Shown one piece after another: positions 8,458 through 17,209 of a stretch of DNA of 64,000 nt. The stretch is from the NCBI RefSeq assembly GCF_017355955.1, contig NZ_JAFFID010000005.1, positions 1 through 64,000 of the forward strand, written 5' to 3'. The notes beneath the pieces were generated by a model. That model saw only the letters and a list, made by a program, of their open reading frames with translations. It was not told the DNA's origin and did not search any database. A program made the position numbers and the translations under genes. How positions within the stretch are numbered: position 1 is the stretch's first letter; each line of letters opens with the position of its first letter. Origin of the DNA: Sabulibacter ruber. GTDB taxonomy: Bacteria; Bacteroidota; Bacteroidia; Cytophagales; Hymenobacteraceae.

Positions 8458-8727
8458 TTATACGTCCATTGGGGTCAGGTTCACGGCTTCAATGCCTTTA
8501 ATCTCTGGCACGGCGCGCATGATGGCTTGTTCAATGCCACCTTTGAACGTCATGGCAGACATAGGACAGGAGCCGCAGGCACCCACCAATTCCAGCTGTA
8601 CAATTCTGTCCTCGGTGATGTCCAGCACTTTGACATCGCCGCCGTCGGTTCTAAGGTACGGGCGGATGGTGTCCAAGGCTTGTTCTACTTGGGGGAGTAA
8701 GATCTCGTTAAGTGCGTTATCTGCCAT
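8458..8727 (-). CDS. NifU-type Fe-S scaffold protein
   Basis: An 89-residue single-domain protein of the NifU C-terminal (Nfu) family. The cluster-binding CxxC is Cys51-Cys54 in GACGSCPMS, preceded by the typical PYLRTDGGDVKVLDI. Nfu proteins carry a 4Fe-4S cluster and pass it to target proteins in the cytoplasm. It begins 4 bp after the end of the Mrp/ApbC ATPase gene, another Fe-S carrier, so the two very likely form one transcript and act in the same transfer path. Confidence 0.93.
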   Translation of the reverse strand: MADNALNEILLPQVEQALDTIRPYLRTDGGDVKVLDITEDRIVQLELVGACGSCPMSAMTFKGGIEQAIMRAVPEIKGIEAVNLTPMDV

Positions 8728-8731
8728 ATTG

Positions 8732-9835
8732 TTACGCTTTAATTTCTACTACTTTGGTCTTAGACAGACTGGCATTGCGCACCGATACCTGGCGGGCAAC
8801 TTCCTGGGCTACCTGGTCAAATGCCTCTGAGGCAGGAGAACCGGTCTGCAAAATCTGCGGCGTTCCCATGTCGCCACTCTCGCGGATGCTCTGTACCAAC
8901 GGAATCTCGCCTATAAACGGCACTCCGTAACGCTCAGCCAACTCACGGCCACCGCCTTGCCCAAAGATATAATATTTATTCTCTGGAAGCTCGGCCGGGG
9001 TAAAGTACGCCATGTTTTCAATTAATCCCAGCACCGGTACGTTGATCTGCGGCTGCCGGAACATCTGCAAACCTTTCACGGCATCGGCAATGGCCACTTT
9101 CTGCGGCGTAGTCACAATGATGGATCCGGTAACGGGTACCGTCTGTACTAACGTCAGGTGAATGTCGCTGGTTCCCGGCGGAAGGTCAATGAGCAAATAA
9201 TCAAGTTCGCCCCAGTCTACCTCCGTGATGAACTGCTTCAGTGCCGAGCTGGCCATAGGACCACGCCACACCACTGCGCTTTCAGAAGGAGCCAGGAACC
9301 CGATGGACATCAGCTTGATGCCGTACTTCTCAATAGGCTCAATGAGGTTACGTCCGTCTGGGGTGCGGTACACCGCCGGGCGCGCATCTTCCACGCCAAA
9401 CATGGTAGGTACCGACGGGCCGGAGATATCGGCATCCACCAACCCCACTTTGGCACCCGACTGGGCCAAGGCCACCGCCAGGTTAGAGGTCACCGTAGAC
9501 TTACCAACCCCGCCTTTGCCGGAGGCCACGGCAATGATGTTTTTCACCCCTTTCAGGATGTTAGCATTGTCTTGGCGGGCCGAGGTCACGCGCGAGGTCA
9601 TGTTCACCGTCACGTTGGCATTAGGGTCTACCATGGTATGGATAGCCCGGATACACGCGTTCCGGATCAAATCTTTCAGGGGGCAGGCCGGGGTAGTCAG
9701 GATCACGGTGAACGAAACATCCAGCCCGTTTATTTGTACATCCTCCACCATGTTAAGCGTTACCAGGTCCTTGCCCAGGTCTGGTTCCTCCACATAGCTG
9801 AGGGCTTTTAATACGTCTTCTTGGGTAATAGCCAT
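8732..9835 (-). CDS. apbC: Mrp/NBP35-type Fe-S carrier ATPase (ApbC)
   Basis: A protein of about 367 residues with an N-terminal MIP18/DUF59 domain (AITQEDVLKALSYVEEPDLG) and a deviant-Walker P-loop ATPase domain (ASGKGGVGKSTVTSNLA, then LIDLPPGTSDIHLTL). The family transfers 4Fe-4S clusters. The C-terminal CxxC that usually bridges the cluster in the dimer is not visible; the corresponding stretch reads ENMAYFTPAELPENKYY. The start is placed at MAITQEDV rather than 13 codons upstream, because the upstream Met lies inside the promoter element. Co-transcribed with the NifU gene. Confidence 0.92.
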   Translation of the reverse strand: MAITQEDVLKALSYVEEPDLGKDLVTLNMVEDVQINGLDVSFTVILTTPACPLKDLIRNACIRAIHTMVDPNANVTVNMTSRVTSARQDNANILKGVKNIIAVASGKGGVGKSTVTSNLAVALAQSGAKVGLVDADISGPSVPTMFGVEDARPAVYRTPDGRNLIEPIEKYGIKLMSIGFLAPSESAVVWRGPMASSALKQFITEVDWGELDYLLIDLPPGTSDIHLTLVQTVPVTGSIIVTTPQKVAIADAVKGLQMFRQPQINVPVLGLIENMAYFTPAELPENKYYIFGQGGGRELAERYGVPFIGEIPLVQSIRESGDMGTPQILQTGSPASEAFDQVAQEVARQVSVRNASLSKTKVVEIKA

Positions 9836-9863
9836 AGATAAAACAGCGCTAAATTCGCTAATA

Positions 9864-9890
9864 CAAAGGTACAAACTATCTGTTTAACAA
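9864..9890 (-). promoter_or_regulatory. Promoter of apbC-nifU
   Basis: On the minus strand there is a TTG, 16 bases, then TACCTTTG, matching the TTG / TAnnTTTG promoter pattern of Bacteroidota. The spacer is slightly short. The -7 element ends 28 bp before the chosen start codon. Confidence 0.5.
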
Positions 9891-10010
9891 GCTACCAGAA
9901 GCCGTTTTAAGGCTGGTTTCCAAAAAGAAAGGTTAAATGAAAATTCTATTGGTTCATGCAACCTTTGGAGCGACTGGCGGGTCCTCTTGAGGAACGCACT
10001 CGTCTCACGT

Positions 10011-10532
10011 ATGTCACTGCTGAAGCCTCACACCTTGTATCTTTTCTCTGTGTTGACCCTGCTGGGCATTGCTCTGTTTTCAAGCTGCTCAGATTCAGAT
10101 GATGACGCTTCCTCCGGGCTTTTAGGTTCCTGGATGCTTTCTGAGATGGAGGGAGCGCCGGTTTCCGGGAACAATCTTTCCGCGGAGGTCCTGTGCGCCG
10201 ATCTGGTGTTCACCCTGGAAGAAGTACCCTCGCACTCCAGCGAGCCGGGCAAGTACAGGCTGTCGGGCCACCTGCCGGTCAATTCCTATGATGGCAACTA
10301 TGTCACCGTACCCCAGGATCTGTTCACCCGAAGCGGCGGACTCAACGTCTTTGCCCTGGGCAGCAGTGAGAAGCTGGGAAGCGAGCAGGAGATGGCGTTT
10401 GAAGCCCAGTACCTCAACGCCCTGCGCCAGGTAAACCAGTTTGAGGTAAAGGACGATGTACTAACCTTGTCTGACACCGATTCAGGGGTTGAACTGACCT
10501 ACGTGCGGGGCGCCTCCAGTTGCGGCCGGTAA
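10011..10532 (+). CDS. Lipoprotein, paralogue of the 11192 gene
   Basis: A 173-residue protein with a lipoprotein signal peptide ending in GIALFSSC, so it is likely anchored to a membrane on the periplasmic side. The mature part begins GLLGSWMLSEMEG and contains RLSGHLPVNSYDGNY and a C-terminal helix EMAFEAQYLNALRQV. The GSW opening and beta-rich layout recall lipocalin-like or META-type Bacteroidota lipoproteins, but no function can be assigned. The protein 650 bp downstream repeats the same sequence of blocks. The ATG at 10011 is preferred over an upstream TTG because it gives a normal-length signal peptide. Confidence 0.75.
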   Translation: MSLLKPHTLYLFSVLTLLGIALFSSCSDSDDDASSGLLGSWMLSEMEGAPVSGNNLSAEVLCADLVFTLEEVPSHSSEPGKYRLSGHLPVNSYDGNYVTVPQDLFTRSGGLNVFALGSSEKLGSEQEMAFEAQYLNALRQVNQFEVKDDVLTLSDTDSGVELTYVRGASSCGR

Positions 10533-10641
10533 GTTTGGTTTTAGGCCTGTTTAGAGGAAATCAGGGCAAAAACGGGGTAGGTTTCTTCAGTCTCGCTATT
10601 TAACTTTTATAAAAGAATACACTCACATCAGACATCTATTT

Positions 10642-11121
10642 ATGCGTAAAATCTTCGGCTTACTTCTGCTTTTGCTGTTCACTTTTTCTGCTTGTGAGGA
10701 AGAGGAGGCGTCGGTGCCGCTGGACGGTTACTACCTGGCGTTCGGGCACTTCTACGGCTTCTGCGAGGGAGAAAAGTGCGTGGAAATCTTCAAGCTGCAG
10801 GGCGACCGGCTCTTTGAGGACCTGAATGATAATTATCCCTCGTCGCAGCACCCTTATGACGGTAATTTCGTGCCGAGGTCAGACGCTGATTACCAGAAAG
10901 TGAAGGACTTGTACGCCAGCTTCCCTCAGCAATTATTGGAGGAGCCCTCGGGCGTGATCGGTTCCCCGGATGCCACGGACGGAGGCGGCATTTACCTGGA
11001 GATCTCGGTGAACGGGAAGAAGAAGTTTTTCCTCATTGACAAGCTCCGGCAGCGGGTGCCAGAATACCTGCATCCTTATTTGTTCAAGGTAGAAAACGCG
11101 GTGGCGCAGATCAGTAACTGA
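10642..11121 (+). CDS. Hypothetical lipoprotein
   Basis: A 159-residue protein with a short signal peptide and lipobox (LFTFSAC), followed by an acidic CEEEE stretch typical of surface-exported Bacteroidota lipoproteins. The mature part (YYLAFGHFYGFCEGEKCVEI, a pair of cysteines, then PYDGNF) is not recognised. The PYDGNF block faintly resembles SYDGNY in the preceding gene. It lies between two paralogous lipoprotein genes on the same strand with gaps of 109 and 70 bp, so the three probably form one unit. Confidence 0.72.
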   Translation: MRKIFGLLLLLLFTFSACEEEEASVPLDGYYLAFGHFYGFCEGEKCVEIFKLQGDRLFEDLNDNYPSSQHPYDGNFVPRSDADYQKVKDLYASFPQQLLEEPSGVIGSPDATDGGGIYLEISVNGKKKFFLIDKLRQRVPEYLHPYLFKVENAVAQISN

Positions 11122-11191
11122 CCAAAACGTGCAGAGAAACAGTGTGCTTGATCATTCAGATAAGTAAAAACGTTTACTAACCCATACTTCC

Positions 11192-11734
11192 ATGATACCA
11201 TTGAGTAGGTTCTCCCTCGCCAGGTTCATTCTCCTTTTCATTCCTTTCCTGCTGACGGCTTGCTGGGAGAAAGATGATCCAACACCTAAGCGGGAGACCC
11301 GGGACATTTACGGCTCCTGGATTCTGCAGTACATTGAACTGCCGCAGGAGAACGGGCAAGTTACCCGCGTAGACGGGCAGAACATCCGGCTTAATCTTGC
11401 CAATATCTCTACTTACCAGCAGTCCAATGAACCCTTTGCGTATGACCTGACCGGGACTCTGCCGGTAAACCAATACCACGGCCGCTACGCCACTACCGGT
11501 TCACCCATTGTGCCTACGGAGCCACAATCGTTGGTATTGGATGTAAAGGTGTTAGTAAGCACTAAAGTAGGGGGCCCGGAGCAGCAGATGCAGTTGGAGC
11601 ATTTGTATCTGCGCGCCCTGGAAGAAGTCAGCTTAGCTACCATCAGTAAGAACAGCGAATTGGTGCTCACCTCCCGGTATCAAAGTGCGAAGCTGGTGTT
11701 TCTGCCCTCTGAGTTATGCTCTCTCCCAAAATAG
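11192..11734 (+). CDS. Lipoprotein, paralogue of the 10011 gene
   Basis: A 180-residue protein with signal peptide and lipobox (FLLTAC). The mature part shows IYGSWILQYIELP, DLTGTLPVNQYHGRY and EQQMQLEHLYLRALEEV, which line up one by one with blocks of the lipoprotein at 10011-10532; the order and spacing are the same, so this is a tandem duplication with strong divergence. Function unknown; a lipocalin-like ligand-binding barrel is one possibility. A terminator follows 80 bp downstream. Confidence 0.75.
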   Translation: MIPLSRFSLARFILLFIPFLLTACWEKDDPTPKRETRDIYGSWILQYIELPQENGQVTRVDGQNIRLNLANISTYQQSNEPFAYDLTGTLPVNQYHGRYATTGSPIVPTEPQSLVLDVKVLVSTKVGGPEQQMQLEHLYLRALEEVSLATISKNSELVLTSRYQSAKLVFLPSELCSLPK

Positions 11735-11813
11735 GCTCATTCTCTCACTGATCATAGATGCGTGCTGTTTTGCGCTTGTTTCCTGAGAAATAGCTTGAAA
11801 ACAGTACCTGACT

Positions 11814-11839
11814 AAAGCCAATCCAAAAGGATTGGCTTT
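11814..11839 (+). terminator. Terminator of the lipoprotein run
   Basis: An 11-bp perfect stem (11814-11824 with 11829-11839) and a 4-base loop, then a T run. Confidence 0.85.
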
Positions 11840-11938
11840 TTTATTGTCCCACTTTCCAAACAAAGGCCGAAACTGAAACGGAATCTTCCTTGATGCCATC
11901 TTCTACTCTTACCTAAGTTCCGATGCAAGCCCTACAAC

Positions 11939-13390
11939 CTATCGCCTCAAATCCAGCTTAATGGAAGCATTTACTCCCCATTTAGGCTGGGTATTTCCGT
12001 AGGTTGGGGTTCTGAACTGGTGCTGGTAGTAGGGGGCTATTTGGAGTACCATTCTTCTGTAAGTGTATTGCAGACCAATTCCATAAAACATGTTGTAGAA
12101 CGTCATTGCCGGTATTTTTTGATGAAACGCCAGCGGCCTTTCTTTTCCCTGGTAAGTGCTTCTGAAAGCTGTTTTCCTGGTGACAGATAGATCCAGGTGA
12201 GTGCCTGCCGTGAGCAGAATGGCCAGATTATTTTTAACCGGGAAGTAGTAATTCACCTGGAGTGGTAACCTGATGATTTTGGTGGACAGGTTGATGTCAT
12301 GAATGGAATCATATTTAACCTGGTGCACGGAATCATACCTCACGTAGTGGATACTATCAAGCCCAACGGAGTCATACCGGGTCACAAAGTAAAAGTCATG
12401 GCTGGAGACACTGCCCGGGTACTCGTTTTCAAAGCTTCGGGTTTTCTGTTGGTTGTACTCGCCAATGCCGCTATACCTTTCTTTTGTTGGCGCTGAAAAG
12501 TGAAGGCTCGCACCCAAGCTGAAGCGTTTGATCAGGAACACCTCGGCCTCAGGTCCGAAGGCAGCTTTTCGGTCCCCGTCCAGAGTGCCGCTTATTCCTA
12601 GTCTGCTGCGCAATGCCGTACGGGTTGGGCCACTTTGCTCAGAGCTTTCCTGCTTGGTAGCCGCCTGTGCTCCCAATGAATCCTGAACTACGGGGCTTTG
12701 TAATGAATCACTCCGCATTGACTGAGCTCCTTGGGGTACGACTTGTTCAGAAGAAAGCCTTGAGGTGGAGTCTGCGGCTGGTTGACCAGCTTTCTTACCA
12801 ATTGAGTTAGCCTGCAAAGAGCTAGCCTGCACAGAATCATTTTGGGAAGCAGCAGTTCTAGACGCGTTTATCCCTGATTCTTTGCCGTTGCCTTTCCTGT
12901 CATTTGCCGGATTGGTTTTCAAGGCGGTTCCTGTTGCCACTTGTTCTGTTTGTCTGGCAAGGGAAGTTTCTGAGCCCGCTAGGCTTTCAGCACCAAGCCT
13001 GTTTTCTGAGTAAACGGAACCGGAGGAAGAGCTGGAGGTTAAATCTTGCTTCAGGGAAGAGCCTTCTGCCTTCAATGCCTTTTCTGGAGAAGGGTTAGAA
13101 AACGCAGACTTGGTCAATGAATCGGCTGGCTGGGTTGTAGTTTGAAGCGCGGCTATTTTCTCCTGCAACTGTTCGTTTTCGGCCTGTTTTTGGAAATAGA
13201 GGTACATAAAGGTGCAAAGCGCCACGGTGGCGGCTCCGCTGTAAAGCCAGCTGCCGTACTTTCTCAGAAAGAGAACGTACCAGGGCGCAGGCAGCAATTG
13301 CCTGAAGGTTTGCCAGGCCTCCTGCTGGTAAGGCGGCTGCAAAGACTCCAGCTTCTCTCGTATGTGTTTATCGAACCGCTCGTTAGACAT
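11939..13390 (-). CDS. Inner-membrane anchored protein with C-terminal barrel-like domain, candidate anti-sigma factor
   Basis: This 483-residue protein has a cytoplasmic N-terminus (FDKHIREKLESLQPPYQ, about 1-40), one membrane segment at about 46-66 (YSGAATVALCTFMYLYF), a short coiled coil (about 68-85), a 180-residue Ser/Ala/Gln-rich linker, and a C-terminal domain (about 275-483). That last domain has alternating strands such as VNYYFPVKNNLAILL and GIGLQYTYRRMVLQI, like a small outer-membrane beta-barrel. It overlaps the ECF sigma factor gene by 8 bp. Position and N-terminus suggest that it binds the sigma factor. An inner-membrane segment joined to a barrel-like domain would span the periplasm; this is inference. 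Confidence 0.75.
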   Translation of the reverse strand: MSNERFDKHIREKLESLQPPYQQEAWQTFRQLLPAPWYVLFLRKYGSWLYSGAATVALCTFMYLYFQKQAENEQLQEKIAALQTTTQPADSLTKSAFSNPSPEKALKAEGSSLKQDLTSSSSSGSVYSENRLGAESLAGSETSLARQTEQVATGTALKTNPANDRKGNGKESGINASRTAASQNDSVQASSLQANSIGKKAGQPAADSTSRLSSEQVVPQGAQSMRSDSLQSPVVQDSLGAQAATKQESSEQSGPTRTALRSRLGISGTLDGDRKAAFGPEAEVFLIKRFSLGASLHFSAPTKERYSGIGEYNQQKTRSFENEYPGSVSSHDFYFVTRYDSVGLDSIHYVRYDSVHQVKYDSIHDINLSTKIIRLPLQVNYYFPVKNNLAILLTAGTHLDLSVTRKTAFRSTYQGKERPLAFHQKIPAMTFYNMFYGIGLQYTYRRMVLQIAPYYQHQFRTPTYGNTQPKWGVNASIKLDLRR

Positions 13391-13958
13391 GGCTTTTCCG
13401 GTATTCTGGATAATATAGTTTCACCCATTCCTGCAGCTTGGCGCGGGCCTTGGCCAGGTTAGATCTGGAGGTTCCTTCGTTGATCTGAAGCATTTCGGCT
13501 ATTTCAGAGTGGTTGTACCCGTCCACCACAAAAAGAGAGAAAACCGTTCGGTAGGCGGGGGGGAGTTGCTGCACCAGGCGGAGGATTTCCTCGGCGGAGA
13601 TGGTTTCCAGAAGGTCGTCTTCCTGCTCCAGCTCCGGGGCGTCTTCCAGATCAATGCGGGTGCCTTTGAGGTGATGCCGGCGGTAGTAGTCAATGCTGGT
13701 ACGAACCACCACCGTTCTGAACCAAGCCTCAAAGGCTCTGGAGGAATCATACTGGGCCAGGTTTTCCAGGACTTTCAGGAAGCCATCGTTCACCATCTCC
13801 TCGGCCTGCTGCTGGCTGGCCGCATAACGCAGGCAAATGCTCTTCGCGAAACTATAGTAATGTTCATACAGTTTCTTCTGAGCGCTCTGCTTGCCTTTTC
13901 GGCAGCCATCCAGCGTTTCGGGCAGATTGAAGGTTTTGCTGTTTTTTCTGAAAAACAC
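13383..13958 (-). CDS. ECF RNA polymerase sigma factor
   Basis: A 191-residue sigma-70 family protein with region 2 (LYEHYYSFAKSICLRYAAS, then AFEAWFRTVVVRTSIDYYRR) and region 4 (LPPAYRTVFSLFVVDGYNHS with the HTH IAEMLQINEGTSRSNLAKAR). Such factors redirect RNA polymerase to a small set of promoters, usually under the control of a membrane anti-sigma factor. The downstream gene, overlapping by 8 bp, encodes a single-pass membrane protein that fits that role. The autoregulated promoter would lie in 13959-14337, but I could not identify a repeat of any element to name it. Confidence 0.93.
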   Translation of the reverse strand: MFFRKNSKTFNLPETLDGCRKGKQSAQKKLYEHYYSFAKSICLRYAASQQQAEEMVNDGFLKVLENLAQYDSSRAFEAWFRTVVVRTSIDYYRRHHLKGTRIDLEDAPELEQEDDLLETISAEEILRLVQQLPPAYRTVFSLFVVDGYNHSEIAEMLQINEGTSRSNLAKARAKLQEWVKLYYPEYRKSHV

Positions 13959-14337
13959 GCGATATATCTAATGTGAGAGGTTGTCCTAGGTAAGAGCGGT
14001 AAATAAGAGTTTTCCCCTATCCCATATGGAGCAGCATCTGCAAAACATTATTTTTCTGGACGGAAATGAAAGCTCAGATGGGGTAAGATGATCCAGTCCC
14101 ACCTTCTCCTTTTAAGGATTACGCAGGCGCAAGTGGATTCCGCTGCCTCAAAAATTTATTTATTTTCCAGGCAACGGCGGTTTTTCAAGGAAGCGTAATG
14201 TTAGATAAAGCCCTAATCCAGAGAAAGTAACTGCAGTGTTTCTCTTCCTGGGCCAAGTGGTTGCCGGGTTAACCGCATAGACGTCGTGCCGAGGACCCAA
14301 AACCTGCTATCCTTTTAATTCATCTAACCATTTACAC
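13959..14337. other. Divergent promoter region of sigma factor and 14338 lipoprotein
   Basis: 379 bp without a convincing gene. It must contain the promoters of both flanking genes. I saw no repeat element and no TAnnTTTG match I would commit to. Confidence 0.4.
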
Positions 14338-14844
14338 ATGAAAACTCTGAGATTATTCTTTTGCCTTGTCATAACCGCCTTGTTTTTCTCCTGCCAGGAA
14401 GAGGACCCAGCGCCCAATACTCTGTTTGACACCCAGAAAGAAGCAATTACCTGGAAAGAAGAGAAACCCTCCGAAATCCGGCTGTTTAAAGGTGGCGGAA
14501 TTGATTCGCTGTTTATCTCCGGCTATAACGAAAACGGAAGGATACACATGGGAGTACGGTTCTCGGGAGTGGGCACCTATACTTCCCCGGAGAAGTTCAC
14601 GGCGTACTATAGCTTGAAGAACAGCCAGGGGCAGGTCATCAATACGTACTACACAGATCCCAAAGCCAATGGCTCAACCCTGGTGGTTACGGAGTGGAAC
14701 CCGCAGACCAAGGCCATCAAAGGCACCTTTCAGGTAACTTTGGACAAAAAATACTCAAATGGCTCTGAGGAGGCTGCCCAATCTCCCAAAACTATAACGC
14801 TTACCGGCGGAGTGTTTGAAGGCACTGCCACCGAGGTGCAGTAA
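14338..14844 (+). CDS. Hypothetical lipoprotein
   Basis: A 168-residue protein with a lipoprotein signal (VITALFFSC) and an acidic segment CQEEDP after the cysteine. The mature part is rich in strands and turns; GGGIDSLFISGYNENGRI, VGTYTSPEKFTAYYS and the end ITLTGGVFEGTATEV resemble the small beta-sandwich lipoproteins often labelled DUF6252 in Bacteroidota, which usually end with a GTF/FEG block. That family link is from memory and not certain. The gene stands alone with its own terminator. Confidence 0.72.
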   Translation: MKTLRLFFCLVITALFFSCQEEDPAPNTLFDTQKEAITWKEEKPSEIRLFKGGGIDSLFISGYNENGRIHMGVRFSGVGTYTSPEKFTAYYSLKNSQGQVINTYYTDPKANGSTLVVTEWNPQTKAIKGTFQVTLDKKYSNGSEEAAQSPKTITLTGGVFEGTATEVQ

Positions 14845-14908
14845 CCTTGCTTTAGCTGTTTTAGCCCTCTTTTCTATAAAGCAGGTAAAAAACAGCGCCG
14901 TTTTCTTG

Positions 14909-14934
14909 AAAGCCAGCCTGAAAGGGTTGGCTTT
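14909..14934 (+). terminator. Terminator of the 14338 lipoprotein gene
   Basis: A 10-bp stem (14909-14918 with 14925-14934, one G-T pair) followed by a run of T. Confidence 0.8.
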
Positions 14935-15020
14935 TTTTGTATAACTTAGAGAGAGTTCCTGACCTTCTGCATACTGGCTTTCTCCTAAAAAGCAAGAAAG
15001 AACTATCACTCCCTTATCCC

Positions 15021-15028
15021 TATCTTTG
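15021..15028 (+). promoter_or_regulatory. -7 element (TATCTTTG) of dnaG
   Basis: Matches TAnnTTTG and lies 23 bp upstream of the dnaG start. No clear -33 TTG was seen. Confidence 0.5.
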
Positions 15029-15051
15029 TCTACCGCTTATTTGAGAGTACC

Positions 15052-17028
15052 ATGGCCCTGATAAAGAAAGAAGTTGTTGATAAAATCATCCAGCAAGCCG
15101 ACATAACGGAGGTGGTGGGCGATTTTGTGAGTCTGAAGCGCAAAGGCCAGAACCTGTGGGCGTGCTGTCCTTTCCACCATGAGAAATCGCCGTCGTTCAG
15201 CGTGGCGCCCAACAAAGGCATTTACAAGTGTTTCGGGTGCGGCAAGGCCGGCAACTCGGTGCAGTTCATCATGGACATTGAGGGCACCAGCTACGTGGAG
15301 GCGCTACGCTACCTGGCCAAGAAATACAGCATTGACCTGGAAGAGGACCAGAGCCCGGCGGCCATGCAGGCCCAGAACGAGCGCGACAGCCTCTACATCC
15401 TCTCAGATTTCGCGAAGCAGTATTTTGTCAACGCGCTGCACAAGAACGATGAAGGACAGAGCATAGGCATGCCGTACTTCAAGCAGCGCGGACTCTCAGC
15501 AGCCACCATCCAGAAGTTTGAGCTGGGCTACAGCCTTGATTCCTGGGATGATTTTACCAAGGCGGCGCTGGAGAAAGGCTACCAACTGAAGTACCTGGAG
15601 GAGACCGGCCTCACCATTGTGAAGCAGGAGGAAGGCAAGCAGTATGACCGCTTCCGGGGCCGGGTGATGTTCCCCATTCAGAACGTAAGTGGGCGTACCA
15701 TCGGTTTCGGGGCGCGTACGCTCAAGTCCAACGACAAGAAATCACCTAAATACGTTAACTCGCCGGAGTCGCGCATCTACCACAAAAGTGATGTGCTCTA
15801 CGGCATGTACCAGGCCAAGCAGGCCATCCGGCAGGAAGACGAATGTTACCTGGTGGAAGGTTACCTGGATGTGCTTTCCCTGCACCAGGGCGGCATTGAG
15901 AACGTGGTGGCCTCCTCGGGTACATCTTTGACCGAGAACCAGATCAAGCTCATCGGGCGGTACACCAAGAACATCACGGTACTGTATGACGGCGACCCTG
16001 CGGGGATTAAGGCTTCTTTGCGCGGCATCGACCTGATTCTGGAAGGCGGCCTGAACGTGAACGTGGTCCTGTTCCCCGATGGCGATGACCCCGATAGCTA
16101 CATCCGCAAAGTAGGCGACACGGCTTTTAAAGCCTACCTCAAAGACCATAGCCGCGACTTTATCTCTTTCAAATCTGAGCTGTTCGCGCAGGAAGCCAAG
16201 GACAACCCAGTTAAGAAAGCCGAGGCCATTAGGGAGATGGTGGTGTCCATCGCCAAGATTCCCGATGCCATCAAGCGTTCGGTGTTCCTGAAGCAGTGCA
16301 GCATCCAGTTCGGGATTGACGAGCAGGTGCTCATCTCGGAGTACAACAAGATTGCCCTCACGGAGCAGAGGTCTTCCCGGCCAGCGCCAAGTCCGGCTCC
16401 GGCGTCCTACGCGCCCGGTTCTTTTGAGGAAATGGCGGCAGAAGCCGAAGCCGCGGCCGCAGCCGAGGCGGCCATGTACGAAGAGGAGGAAGCGCAAGAC
16501 ACCGGTGACAGTGACATGCTGCGCCGCCGTGAGCGCGAAGTGATCCGCTTTATCCTCAACTACGCCGACAAAGAGGTGGAGGAAGGCCTCACCACCAGCC
16601 AGTTCATGCTGGGCGAGCTGGAAGACATTGAGTTCAAAACGCCCATCTACAAGCGCCTCTTTGATTTGTGTCGCCTAAAACTGGAGCAGGGTTTTCTGCC
16701 CACCGCCTCGGAGTTCATGCAGCATGAGGACAAGGAAATCCGGACGGAGGTGGTAGACCTGCTCAGCGAAAAGTACGAACTGAGCAAAGGCTGGGCCTCC
16801 CACGAGATCATTGTGCCTCACGAAAGCGATCTGGTCACCTATGGCTCGGAACGCGAGGTGCTTCGGCTGAAATGGCGCAACGTGCAGCTCATGATCAAAG
16901 ACCACATGGAGAGCCTGCAACACCTCACCGATGCCGCCGAGCTGGACAGAACCCTGCGCACCATCAAAGCCCTCAAAGATTTCGAGAAGCAGATCGCCGA
17001 TATGCTGGGCATTGTGGTGAGCAGATAA
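15052..17028 (+). CDS. dnaG: DNA primase
   Basis: This 658-residue primase makes the RNA primers for replication. The N-terminal zinc-binding domain shows Cys39-x2-His42 and Cys60-x2-Cys63 (IYKCFGCGKAGN). The Toprim core carries LVEGYLDVLSL and the metal-binding YDGDPAGIKA. The C-terminal helicase-binding region (about 500-658) follows a low-complexity linker of Ala and Glu (about 460-490) that is longer than in most primases. Start gives the standard N-terminus just before IIQQADITEVV. It is preceded by a -7 element and followed by a terminator, so it is probably monocistronic. Confidence 0.97.
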   Translation: MALIKKEVVDKIIQQADITEVVGDFVSLKRKGQNLWACCPFHHEKSPSFSVAPNKGIYKCFGCGKAGNSVQFIMDIEGTSYVEALRYLAKKYSIDLEEDQSPAAMQAQNERDSLYILSDFAKQYFVNALHKNDEGQSIGMPYFKQRGLSAATIQKFELGYSLDSWDDFTKAALEKGYQLKYLEETGLTIVKQEEGKQYDRFRGRVMFPIQNVSGRTIGFGARTLKSNDKKSPKYVNSPESRIYHKSDVLYGMYQAKQAIRQEDECYLVEGYLDVLSLHQGGIENVVASSGTSLTENQIKLIGRYTKNITVLYDGDPAGIKASLRGIDLILEGGLNVNVVLFPDGDDPDSYIRKVGDTAFKAYLKDHSRDFISFKSELFAQEAKDNPVKKAEAIREMVVSIAKIPDAIKRSVFLKQCSIQFGIDEQVLISEYNKIALTEQRSSRPAPSPAPASYAPGSFEEMAAEAEAAAAAEAAMYEEEEAQDTGDSDMLRRREREVIRFILNYADKEVEEGLTTSQFMLGELEDIEFKTPIYKRLFDLCRLKLEQGFLPTASEFMQHEDKEIRTEVVDLLSEKYELSKGWASHEIIVPHESDLVTYGSEREVLRLKWRNVQLMIKDHMESLQHLTDAAELDRTLRTIKALKDFEKQIADMLGIVVSR

Positions 17029-17081
17029 AACAGCGGCAACTGAAATAATACCGCTTCATCTGAGCATCAATCCTACTCTTT

Positions 17082-17160
17082 TCCGTCCTGAAAGCATCTT
17101 GTGGGCGAACCAGAAAAGCAGTGGAATGACGCTCTTGCCGTTCGCTAGCAAGATTCTTTT
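17082..17160. repeat. Imperfect palindromic repeat, family D, copy 1 (degenerate)
   Basis: Left end cctgaaagcatcttgtggg followed by cgaac and right end gttcgctagcaagattctttt match, with changes, the ends of the better-kept copies at 23533 and 46799. The outer tgtcat/atgaca ends are lost here. Confidence 0.6.
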
Positions 17161-17165
17161 CCCTC

Positions 17166-17209
17166 AGGCGTTTAGAGGCTGATTTCAGAAAATCGGCCTC
17201 TAAACGCCT
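17166..17209 (+). terminator. Terminator downstream of dnaG
   Basis: A 20-bp stem (17166-17185 with 17190-17209, one G-T pair) with a 4-base loop, then TTTTTCTTTG. The stem contains the common gtttagaggctgattt core. Confidence 0.85.

Noticed and set aside
16316..16543. Arg-rich frame within dnaG
   Set aside because: Shadow of the Ala/Glu linker of dnaG in another frame.
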